Shown piece by piece: positions 1 through 5,999 of a stretch of 10,859 nucleotides of DNA (positions within the stretch are counted from its first letter, which is position 1; the number at the start of each line of letters is the position of its first letter). Below the pieces are notes generated by a model. It made no database searches. It was given only the letters and a program-made list of their open reading frames with translations, and had not been told where the DNA came from. The stretch comes from Thermodesulfovibrionales bacterium (lineage in GTDB: Bacteria > Nitrospirota > Thermodesulfovibrionia > Thermodesulfovibrionales > SM23-35). The DNA lies in NCBI GenBank assembly GCA_020053565.1, contig JAGVMY010000155.1, positions 1-10,859 of the forward strand. Direction: 5' to 3'. Made by a program: the position numbers and the translations under genes.

Positions 1-983
1 CCGTATGCAACAGGGATCGGGGGCTTCTCCACAATGATTTTTAAACCCCTTACCTCAATTGCCTTCTGGACTATCTTATTATGGTCAAACTCTTTGTCAA
101 CCTCTTCATAAATACATACACCTGTTGGATGTATGACCGGCACATCTGTATCACAGACTGCCGGATAACCCATATTTATGGCACCAGCTCCAGTCGTCCA
201 CTTTATTTCATCAAGTTCTCCTAAAACCAGTGCAAATGCAAAAACCCTGTCCTTTGTGTATTTGAGATGACCCTTGAAATCACCAGGCTTTTTACCACCA
301 AATATCAGTGAGGCCCTTACCGACCAGTTGAGAGGATATATAGTATGTTCTGTATCAGGGCCAACCGGAACTATCCTTGTATCAAATCCAAGCTCAATGC
401 CTTTTCTTAAGAGTTGTTTCGTGACACTATTACCATTCACATGGCCTGTAAGGAAAGTAAGAATATTCTTCTCCTGGAGCTCCCTTATAATCTTTACTGC
501 AGTATCATCATCAGGTGCGGCACCAATGACAGCAGCAAAACCAGGCATGCTGCCATCAACAAGCTGAATACCAAGATTCCTCTGGATGGTATCTGTAATA
601 AATCCATTATAAACATACCCTGTCTCAGGGTCTGTTACAGGCTCAAGGCCATTGATATAACGAATGGCCATAATAATTTCTTCTGCAAAGAGTGTTGCCA
701 TCCCTGAATCAAGTGTTTCACCTAAGTATGGTTTCCATACATGCTCTTCAGGTTCCGGGTGAAGTAATCCCTTTGCCATTCCCAGTGCAACCTTCATATC
801 TGACAGAGTCTTTACAGGGAAACCTGTCATTGCATATATCATAGGCAGATAATATGCAGTATCCGGGAATTCGAATAAAAAACCCTCACCTTTTTCAGTA
901 ATAGCCTTATCGAGCATCTCTTCAGCCTGTTGTACAAGTTTATGTGCGCCCCTTATAGCTGCTGAGGCTATGAGTTTGGACAT
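1..983 (-). CDS. acsB: CO dehydrogenase/acetyl-CoA synthase, acetyl-CoA synthase (beta) subunit, N-terminal part (cut by window edge)
   Basis: This is the 5' part of acetyl-CoA synthase, which joins a methyl group from the corrinoid protein, CO from CO dehydrogenase and CoA into acetyl-CoA. About 327 codons are visible and all stay in frame. The product starts MSKLIASAAIRGAHK and matches the N-terminal domain that docks on CODH in bacterial enzymes (full length about 730 residues); archaeal CdhC lacks it. The A-cluster cysteines lie further on, outside the window, so catalytic completeness cannot be judged. The ATG at 981-983 is preceded by an AGGGAGGT ribosome binding site. A sigma70-like promoter sits about 60-85 bases upstream, so the gene may be transcribed separately from acsC, which ends 220 bases earlier on the same strand. 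The family call is firm; the symbol follows the bacterial convention. Confidence 0.95.
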   Translation of the reverse strand, partial: MSKLIASAAIRGAHKLVQQAEEMLDKAITEKGEGFLFEFPDTAYYLPMIYAMTGFPVKTLSDMKVALGMAKGLLHPEPEEHVWKPYLGETLDSGMATLFAEEIIMAIRYINGLEPVTDPETGYVYNGFITDTIQRNLGIQLVDGSMPGFAAVIGAAPDDDTAVKIIRELQEKNILTFLTGHVNGNSVTKQLLRKGIELGFDTRIVPVGPDTEHTIYPLNWSVRASLIFGGKKPGDFKGHLKYTKDRVFAFALVLGELDEIKWTTGAGAINMGYPAVCDTDVPVIHPTGVCIYEEVDKEFDHNKIVQKAIEVRGLKIIVEKPPIPVAY

Positions 984-1040
984 CCTGACCTCCCTAGATA
1001 AAAAATCACTATTGCGTTTGAAATAATTTTTATATTATTT

Positions 1041-1069
1041 ACTTTATAAAAAGTGCGCCTACAAGTCAA
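1041..1069 (-). promoter_or_regulatory. Predicted sigma70-type promoter for acsB
   Basis: Read on the minus strand, a TTGACT -35 box (1064-1069) is separated by exactly 17 bases from a TAAAGT -10 box (1041-1046). Transcription would begin near 1034, giving a leader of about 50 bases before the acsB ATG. This would give acsB its own start in addition to any read-through from acsC. It is predicted from sequence match and spacing only. Confidence 0.6.
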
Positions 1070-1081
1070 GGTATTCTTCTC

Positions 1082-1150
1082 TATAATAATCCTTATAATA
1101 ATCCTTGTTTATTATATCTTTACAAAAATAATTCAATTAATAATTCAATT
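1082..1150. repeat. Two short 12-bp tandem duplications in the acsC-acsB gap
   Basis: In this AT-rich gap the 12-base unit TATAATAATCCT occurs twice back to back (1082-1105). A second pair with 12-base period, TAATTCAATTAA then TAATTCAATTGG, covers 1129-1152. Both pairs lie upstream of the acsB promoter on the minus strand, where a regulator could bind. They may equally be replication slippage in AT-rich DNA. No gene and no convincing intrinsic terminator is visible between 984 and 1203. Confidence 0.6.
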
Positions 1151-1203
1151 GGAAGATGCAGATTTTCGAACAATGCCTGCATTATTCAGGTTAAATACTT
1201 TTC

Positions 1204-2571
1204 TTACGTTGTCTTTGATCTCAAGAATGCAGGTATTCCGTTTGCTTCTCTTGGACCAACTGTGATCTTCCAGCCTTCAAGCTTATCCTCTATTGCGCCA
1301 CTGAGTATTGCTACGTAGCCAGGGATAATAAGTTCCCTGTGTTTTATATTGTTCTCGATACCGCTCTCTTTTATAAACTGCGCAATCTTTGCTGCTGTAA
1401 ACTTTCCTGCTGCCCAAGCTGTAAGAACTGAAAGGCCCTCACAGTCCATAACAGCGAGATAACTTGGAACCTTACTGTTTTCTATCTCGCCAGATACGAT
1501 AAAGTAAGTAAGAGAGAAGTTTGTTGTAATAAATAATGGTGAGTCAGGTTTTGGTTCCCCAATTTTATAAATCTTCTGCTCTACCTGCATTGGAACCTGA
1601 GGATCTGTGTAAATATTCTGCCTCAGTGTAAAGAGTGCGAGGTTCTTCCACTTCTCGATACTGCTTAGAACGATTATCGAAGAATACTTTGCAACCCCTA
1701 TCGTTGCTATAATTGATTCGATTAAGCTATCTCCCCGCTGAGCAAAGGTTATAATAGGGTAGCCGAGAGGCTTAAAGTTCTTTTTAACTGCAGCCCTCCT
1801 TATAAGTGTGTTGTCTCTAAGAATATCTTTTGCCTTCCTTGCTCCTGAGTCAATTACTATATCGACAATACCGAGGGATTTAATTCTTTCAATAAAGGCT
1901 GAAAGCTCATCAAGTCCTCCGCCTGATCCGCCAAAGGCGGAGGATGCAACAACTCCGAGTATTGCCTTATAATTCTTTGCAATACTTGCCATGGACTCTG
2001 CGTTTTCAGGATTTGCACCATAGAGAATTGGTTTCTTGTCTGCAAATTGTTTTACTGCTATCTCAGCAGCTTCAGGATTACCCGTGCAGATTATGATAGG
2101 GACATCAGGTGCCTTTGTTGCAATAAGCTTTGCAGCAGCGTTTAATTTGCTCACATTGTTAGAATCATTTGTAAGGGCAATCGCATCGATCCTGAGTCTC
2201 TGTCCAACTCTCTCTATCTCTGAATTAATAACTTCCTCAATCTTACTATTTATATCAGCCTCTGAAAGTGTGTCTTTTATCTCGAGTGCAAAGACACAGG
2301 GGTTAACAAACCTTTTATCATGTCTGAAAAGTACTGTTTCCTCTCCCATCTTTACTGCCTTATCACCTACACCGAATATAATCGGTTTTACCGGAGGAGC
2401 AGATGCCTCGGCAAGTTTCTGCTTTATGTCTTCAGGAATATCAGGACATGAATCTATAGAGACTTGACCCTGGGCAAGTTTCATTGCAAAGGCAAGACAT
2501 GTAGGATACCCGCACTTCTTGCAGTTTGTCTTAGGGAGAAGTTTAAATATCTCAACGCCGGTCAGGGCCAT
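1204..2571 (-). CDS. acsC: Corrinoid/iron-sulfur protein, large subunit
   Basis: This is the large (gamma) subunit of the corrinoid iron-sulfur protein, which carries the methyl group on cobalt from AcsE to acetyl-CoA synthase. It has 455 residues. The N-terminal [4Fe-4S] domain shows Cys17, Cys20, Cys25 and Cys42 in the spacing C-x2-C-x4-C-x16-C expected for the low-potential cluster that reactivates cob(II)alamin. A TIM-barrel middle domain follows, then the C-terminal corrinoid-binding domain (about residue 325 to the end), closing with the usual G-P-R-E-A and I-P-A-F-L. The ATG directly abuts the acsD stop codon, so the two subunits are probably translationally coupled. Residues 210-219 (SSAFGGSGGG) are encoded by a GC-rich palindrome and look inserted; the protein is roughly ten residues longer than the homologues I remember (about 440-446). 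Confidence 0.95.
   Translation of the reverse strand: MALTGVEIFKLLPKTNCKKCGYPTCLAFAMKLAQGQVSIDSCPDIPEDIKQKLAEASAPPVKPIIFGVGDKAVKMGEETVLFRHDKRFVNPCVFALEIKDTLSEADINSKIEEVINSEIERVGQRLRIDAIALTNDSNNVSKLNAAAKLIATKAPDVPIIICTGNPEAAEIAVKQFADKKPILYGANPENAESMASIAKNYKAILGVVASSAFGGSGGGLDELSAFIERIKSLGIVDIVIDSGARKAKDILRDNTLIRRAAVKKNFKPLGYPIITFAQRGDSLIESIIATIGVAKYSSIIVLSSIEKWKNLALFTLRQNIYTDPQVPMQVEQKIYKIGEPKPDSPLFITTNFSLTYFIVSGEIENSKVPSYLAVMDCEGLSVLTAWAAGKFTAAKIAQFIKESGIENNIKHRELIIPGYVAILSGAIEDKLEGWKITVGPREANGIPAFLRSKTT
1915..1944. repeat. Perfect 9-bp inverted repeat inside acsC, probable in-frame REP-like insertion
   Basis: The arms TCCTCCGCC (1915-1923) and GGCGGAGGA (1936-1944) are exact complements around a 12-base centre. 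The element is strikingly GC-rich within an AT-leaning gene. It encodes the low-complexity stretch SSAFGGSGGG at AcsC residues 210-219. The word TCCGCCTGA also occurs in the REP-like element at 6713-6762, suggesting both belong to a related dispersed family. Insertion is inferred; the palindrome itself is directly visible. Confidence 0.7.
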
Positions 2572-3519
2572 TTAAACCTCCACCAACTCATCAATTACCT
2601 TTTCCACTGCCTCAACTGCCTTAGGGTGTCTCATTATGAGAAGTTCAGCACCAGCTAAGAGCAACGCTATTGCGGTAACAGCCTCCCATGTTATTCCCCT
2701 CTCCTCCGTAGAACCCCATTGAGGCATATCTGTTTCAGAAGCCTGTGTTTCTTTCACCTTCCAGACATACATACCTATGTCACCTAACATCGGTGGTTGC
2801 ATTGATAGATCATTCTGTGCAAGGGCAGCAAGCCTTATCCTCTCCATAACCGAATAGGTATATTCAAGCCCATATCCAAGAGCTGAACACATCGGGTCTA
2901 TAATTAACTTCTCTCTGTCGAAGCCCATCTGTGTAATTAATATATTAAGTTGTTTGGATAGGTTTACATCAAGCTCCGACATTGCAATTAATTTGTGGTT
3001 ATGTGCTATTGCAGCGGCAACAATCGTCTTATAATTAGCCTCCTGCGCCTTACCTATGATGCAATTTTTATCCTTGGCAGCCTCTGCTGCAGCAACTAAG
3101 ACAGCTGCATCTTTTTCAGTGTGGTTACTCCCGAGTAGTATCAAAGGAACATTTATAGCAGAGAGAACATCTTTCACAGTTTTTGCTGCATCCTCTGGAG
3201 AGCGGTTCTGGCTGTCTGGATGAGTACCTTTAAGTCTGAGCGTTATAGCCTTTGCTTTAAGAACATCCTGACAGAACTTCGCCCATGTTATAGGATCATT
3301 TGAAACAGTTTTGAATGGTTTCTGTATATTTTCGGGCCAATCATCCGGAGGGACATCCTGTATCTCATACGCAATAACAGGCCTATTCGGCACCACACCT
3401 TCAAAGGTATAAAACGGGAGTACATTTTCTCCTCCAAAGGTAACTGTGTTTTCATCAGTCCCTATTGTTACCGAATAAACCTTGCCTGTATATGTCTCTT
3501 TTGAAGGCGTAAAAGCCAT
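2572..3519 (-). CDS. acsD: Corrinoid/iron-sulfur protein, small subunit
   Basis: This is the small (delta) subunit of the corrinoid iron-sulfur protein. It forms a heterodimer with AcsC and helps hold and cap the cobamide. The protein has 315 residues, close to the usual 310-325, and is a TIM-barrel related to methyltransferase folds. Family landmarks include IIDPMCSALGYGLEYTYS (about residues 205-223) followed by MERIRLAAL. The ATG at 3517-3519 has an excellent GGAGGT ribosome binding site seven bases upstream. The final codons (Val-Glu-Val-stop) double as the ribosome binding site of acsC, which starts at the very next base. Upstream, 91 bases with a dispersed repeat separate it from acsE, so acsE-acsD-acsC probably form one transcript. 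Confidence 0.95.
   Translation of the reverse strand: MAFTPSKETYTGKVYSVTIGTDENTVTFGGENVLPFYTFEGVVPNRPVIAYEIQDVPPDDWPENIQKPFKTVSNDPITWAKFCQDVLKAKAITLRLKGTHPDSQNRSPEDAAKTVKDVLSAINVPLILLGSNHTEKDAAVLVAAAEAAKDKNCIIGKAQEANYKTIVAAAIAHNHKLIAMSELDVNLSKQLNILITQMGFDREKLIIDPMCSALGYGLEYTYSVMERIRLAALAQNDLSMQPPMLGDIGMYVWKVKETQASETDMPQWGSTEERGITWEAVTAIALLLAGAELLIMRHPKAVEAVEKVIDELVEV
2576..2581 (-). promoter_or_regulatory. acsC ribosome binding site embedded in the end of acsD
   Basis: GGAGGT lies within the last two sense codons of acsD, followed by TTAA and then the acsC ATG, a spacing of four bases. The acsD stop TAA and acsC start ATG are adjacent with no gap. A ribosome ending acsD is thus placed to start acsC, which suits the 1:1 stoichiometry of the two subunits. 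Confidence 0.8.
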
Positions 3520-3530
3520 CTTTTACCTCC

Positions 3531-3604
3531 GTAATCCGCAAAGCGTAATGAGTAATCTGTAAAAAAAAATTAAACTCATTACCCATCACGCATAACGCAT
3601 CACG
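3531..3604. repeat. Dispersed GTAAT-type repeat with inverted arms in the acsE-acsD gap
   Basis: The gap is nearly filled by a degenerate modular repeat. GTAAT recurs at 3531, 3545 and 3552, and CATCACGCATAACGCATCACG occupies the other side. GTAATGAGT (3545-3553) is exactly complementary to ACTCATTAC (3574-3582), with an A/T-rich loop of 20 bases. The element ends immediately next to the GGAGGT ribosome binding site of acsD (3525-3530), so a folded transcript could affect acsD translation. I recall arrays of this kind being dispersed in many bacterial genomes, but copy number cannot be judged from one window. Confidence 0.65.
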
Positions 3605-3610
3605 ATTTTT

Positions 3611-4393
3611 TCACATTTCCAAATACGAATGGGCATAGAGTGTTTTACCCAGTATCACATTTATAGTCTTTACTGTTGGCACTATCTCCTGTGGGTCTGC
3701 TATGGCAGCAGTAAGTCCTTCATACATTAATAGAGAAAGGAAATAATTATTCACTATCGGCCTCAATTGCTTCGGACAGCCATTCGATATATTGCTAAGA
3801 CCAACAACTGTCTTCATCGGAGGGTCATTCAGGTCTTGGAACATCCTTACTGCCTTGATGACCTTCAATGCATGATCCTGAGATGTTGCTATCTGCAGTA
3901 CAAGTGGATCCAGGTATACATTTTCAAGTGGAACTCCATATTCCATAGACCTCCCCATAATCTCTGCTGCTATGGCAGCCCTCTCCTCAGCATCTGCAGG
4001 TAGTCCACCCTTACCAACGGTAAGACCAATTATCTTTGCATTATATTTAGCTGCGAGTTCGAGCATCGGAAACCTCTCAGGGTCATTTGATGTAGAGTTT
4101 ATCATAGGCTTTCCCCATTCTTTGTTATGGACATTTAGACCAGCCTCTATTGCCTTATAATTTGTTGTGTCAAGACATATGGGGAGAGGAACAATCTCCT
4201 GTATGGTAGTAACCATCCATTCCATCAATGACTCTCCGCTGTCTTCAGCAGGGCCTATATTCGCATCTATCATCCCTGCACCAGCCTTCCACTGAGTAGT
4301 AGCGATATCCTGTATGGGTCCTTTATCTCTATTCAACATAGCATCTCGAACTCTTCTGGCTATTATGCTTAGCTTTTCACCTATAATTAACAC
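3611..4393 (-). CDS. acsE: Methyltetrahydrofolate:corrinoid/iron-sulfur protein methyltransferase
   Basis: AcsE transfers the methyl group of 5-methyl-tetrahydrofolate to cob(I)alamin of the AcsC/AcsD protein, linking the methyl and carbonyl branches of the Wood-Ljungdahl pathway. At 260 residues it is the normal size for this single-domain TIM barrel with a pterin-binding fold. Visible landmarks are DANIGP at 43-48, CLDTTN at 73-78, INSTSND at 98-104, YLDPLVLQIA at 160-169, and VGLSNISNGCP at 197-207, whose Asn201 matches the folate-contacting asparagine of the Moorella enzyme. The start is GTG (4391-4393) with AAAGGGG about ten bases upstream. The 181-base gap to the upstream iron-sulfur gene shows no gene, clear promoter or clear terminator, so co-transcription with that gene is possible but unproven. 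Confidence 0.95.
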   Translation of the reverse strand: MLIIGEKLSIIARRVRDAMLNRDKGPIQDIATTQWKAGAGMIDANIGPAEDSGESLMEWMVTTIQEIVPLPICLDTTNYKAIEAGLNVHNKEWGKPMINSTSNDPERFPMLELAAKYNAKIIGLTVGKGGLPADAEERAAIAAEIMGRSMEYGVPLENVYLDPLVLQIATSQDHALKVIKAVRMFQDLNDPPMKTVVGLSNISNGCPKQLRPIVNNYFLSLLMYEGLTAAIADPQEIVPTVKTINVILGKTLYAHSYLEM

Positions 4394-4574
4394 CCTTTAA
4401 AGCCCCTTTCTGAAAAATGATGACGAATCTCGAATCGATCCTATTTAAGTTAAAAACTTCCAGACCATTTCCACCCTTTTTCATCAGTACTCAGAGTAAA
4501 GAAAAAGTTTAATAAAATAACATAAGTCTATTCCCCAGGTAAAGAGCTTTTTGGGATAAACAGTCCCTTCAGGG

Positions 4575-5360
4575 TCAACGAGCTGCTATTGTATAAAAAT
4601 GTTGCACTTTTACCTGACCTCTAATACCTATTTCAACTTTCTCTATCGGAATATCTTTTCCACTCTGTTTCACTGCCTCCTCAACTAATCTGAGCAAACC
4701 CGTGCAGCATGGTACCTCCATATAGGTAACTGTTACAGATTTGATATTATTTTCGCTGAGTATACTCGCCAGTTTTTCCAGATATGCACTCGGGTTATCG
4801 AGTTTCGGGCAACCAATTGCCAATGTATATCCTTTGATAAAGTCATTGTGAAATCCGCCATATGCATAAGCACAACAATCAGCAGCCACCAGTAAATCTG
4901 CATCTTCGTAATATGGTGCTTTAAGTGGGAGCAGGGTTATCTGGATTGGCCAGTTGCCAAGCTGAGACGCTACTTTTTGATGGCTATGTTCAACTATTTT
5001 TTCTGTTCTCTTGAATGTTTGAACAAGACTCCCGGGACAGCCACATGGCATAGGTGGACGTTCTTTACCATTGTGTTTTCTTTGTGCTTCTTCCATTCTC
5101 CATACTGCTTCTTTGCCCTTTGTCTTAAGCAGATGTTCTTTTGTTGCTTCTTCATCAAACAGTATTGATTCCCTTTCCTCAATGGTTAATGCCCCTGTGG
5201 GACACTCACCAATACAATCTCCAAAACCATCACAGAAATCCTCTTTCACAAGCCTTGCCTTCCCATCAACTATCTGTAAGGCACCTTCTGAGCAGGCGCT
5301 CACACAATTTCCACACCCATCACAAAGCTCTTCATTGATTGTAATTATCTTCCTTTTCAT
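4575..5360 (-). CDS. Ferredoxin-like 4Fe-4S protein with extra cysteine-rich domain
   Basis: This 261-residue iron-sulfur protein begins with a two-cluster ferredoxin domain. The first motif is complete (Cys13, 16, 19, 23, C-x2-C-x2-C-x3-C). The second has Cys43, Cys49 and Cys53 but Phe46 where the second cysteine should be, so it may hold a [3Fe-4S] or otherwise three-Cys cluster. I recall related proteins with Leu or Phe here, so the change is probably a family trait. The remainder (about 100-261) has further cysteines: Cys106/108, Cys162-Cys163, Cys184 and Cys218-Cys219. No signal peptide or membrane segment is seen. Being first in the run toward acsE-D-C-B, it may supply or sense electrons for the corrinoid protein or CODH, but this is inferred from position. 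The ATG has an AAAGGAG site, and two Fnr-type boxes lie upstream. Confidence 0.85.
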   Translation of the reverse strand: MKRKIITINEELCDGCGNCVSACSEGALQIVDGKARLVKEDFCDGFGDCIGECPTGALTIEERESILFDEEATKEHLLKTKGKEAVWRMEEAQRKHNGKERPPMPCGCPGSLVQTFKRTEKIVEHSHQKVASQLGNWPIQITLLPLKAPYYEDADLLVAADCCAYAYGGFHNDFIKGYTLAIGCPKLDNPSAYLEKLASILSENNIKSVTVTYMEVPCCTGLLRLVEEAVKQSGKDIPIEKVEIGIRGQVKVQHFYTIAAR

Positions 5361-5391
5361 TTTTAACTCCTTTCTTAATTTCTTTAGTTTC

Positions 5392-5457
5392 AGAATACAT
5401 CAAATAAAGAGAGGTGTCTTTGACTTAAGTCAAGAGAGGGTTTTTGATAATCGTCAA
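5392..5457 (-). promoter_or_regulatory. Predicted Fnr-type-activated promoter with two tandem boxes
   Basis: Two palindromes of the form TTGA-N6-TCAA occur here: TTGACTTAAGTCAA at 5420-5433 (perfect, centre 5426.5) and TTGATAATCGTCAA at 5444-5457 (centre 5450.5). They are 24 bases apart. On the minus strand a TATTCT -10 element at 5392-5397 predicts a start near 5385. The proximal box would then centre at about -41.5, the classic class II position for Fnr/Crp activators, and the distal one at about -65.5. The 25-base leader carries AAAGGAG before the iron-sulfur gene. The encoded Crp/Fnr regulator at 6000-6677 has the matching recognition helix. The start site is predicted, not measured. Confidence 0.7.
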
Positions 5458-5564
5458 CAGTACAGAAACTCCTTGAGATTACATTGCAACAATTATTTTT
5501 AGAGAAAATGCAGTTAAGGTACTAACAGAAAGGTTGAAGGATTGAATGAAAGATTTTATTTAGG

Positions 5565-5586
5565 ATGAATAAAAATGAATAAAAAT
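5565..5586. repeat. Short 10-bp tandem repeat downstream of the two-CW gene
   Basis: ATGAATAAAA occurs twice in direct succession (5565-5574, 5575-5584), followed by a partial third ATGA. It lies in the 5361-5612 gap, between the end of the two-CW gene and the Fnr boxes. It has no coding role I can see and may be slippage; on the minus strand it gives T-rich tracts. Confidence 0.45.
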
Positions 5587-5612
5587 GAGAACGATTATAT
5601 TATTGACCTGCC

Positions 5613-5915
5613 TCAGGAATATATTCTATCGATTATTTCATCATACATAACTAATTTCTCGTCTTCTTCACTCTTCACTTTTTTATAAAATTCACAAAAA
5701 ACACAATCCGCAATTTTGCTTGCAATTGTTCCTTGAATTTCGCCTTTGCAAAACGTGCCAGCTATTGCCCAACAAATACGGCCACCATATTCCCCGTCAT
5801 TTAAACCATTACAAGGATTATCCTTTGCTGCTGGACACACATCACGTCCATTCAATTTGTCTCCACCTGGTTGCCTCCCGCATTTCATAAACTCCCAGCA
5901 ATTGAATTTTTTCAT
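5613..5915 (-). CDS. Small stand-alone two-CW domain cysteine-rich protein
   Basis: This 100-residue protein matches the two-CW domain, named for two Cys-Trp pairs, here Cys6-Trp7 and Cys48-Trp49. It has eight cysteines (6, 12, 27, 35, 48, 56, 71, 74), ending in a C-x2-C-x-F-Y motif (71-77). The domain is usually known as a module joined to PAS, chemoreceptor or kinase proteins, or as a small free protein as here; its ligand is not established to my knowledge. The cysteine pattern suggests metal or iron-sulfur binding or redox sensing, which is inference. No signal peptide or membrane segment is present. The ATG (5913-5915) follows GGGAG at a spacing of eight to nine bases. It lies just after the Crp/Fnr gene on the same strand, with its own probable promoter between them. 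Confidence 0.85.
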   Translation of the reverse strand: MKKFNCWEFMKCGRQPGGDKLNGRDVCPAAKDNPCNGLNDGEYGGRICWAIAGTFCKGEIQGTIASKIADCVFCEFYKKVKSEEDEKLVMYDEIIDRIYS

Positions 5916-5965
5916 ATATGTACTCCCTTTTAAATATTAAGTGGTTCCGCCTTTGAGGCTCTCAA

Positions 5966-5995
5966 AATATAAACTACAATAGTTAAAATATGCAA
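5966..5995 (-). promoter_or_regulatory. Predicted promoter for the two-CW gene, with palindrome at the start site
   Basis: On the minus strand TTGCAT (5990-5995) and TATATT (5966-5971) are 18 bases apart, giving a predicted start near 5959. The palindrome TTTGAGAGCCTCAAA (5952-5966) overlaps the end of the -10 box and the start site. It could be an operator or a 5' hairpin of the transcript. Its odd 13-base core (TTGA-N5-TCAA) does not fit the 14-base Fnr box. Confidence 0.45.
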
Positions 5996-5999
5996 GTGC

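Noticed and set aside
274..707. Open frames on the plus strand opposite acsB
   Set aside because: They overlap the intact, recognisable acsB frame and encode nothing resembling a known protein.
1082..1150. CRISPR-like direct repeats
   Set aside because: The 12-bp units are in immediate tandem with no spacers and only two copies each.
1156..1182. ATGCAG...CTGCAT stem-loop as an acsC terminator
   Set aside because: Only six base pairs around a 15-base loop and no run of T after it on the minus strand.
1053..1265. 70-residue plus-strand frame with a hydrophobic start
   Set aside because: It covers an AT-rich gap, the acsB promoter and the end of acsC, and lacks a good ribosome binding site; the hydrophobic residues are what AT-rich DNA gives by chance.
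5952..5966. TTTGAGAGCCTCAAA as a third Fnr box
   Set aside because: The half-sites are separated by five bases rather than six, so the palindrome has the wrong spacing for an Fnr-type dimer.
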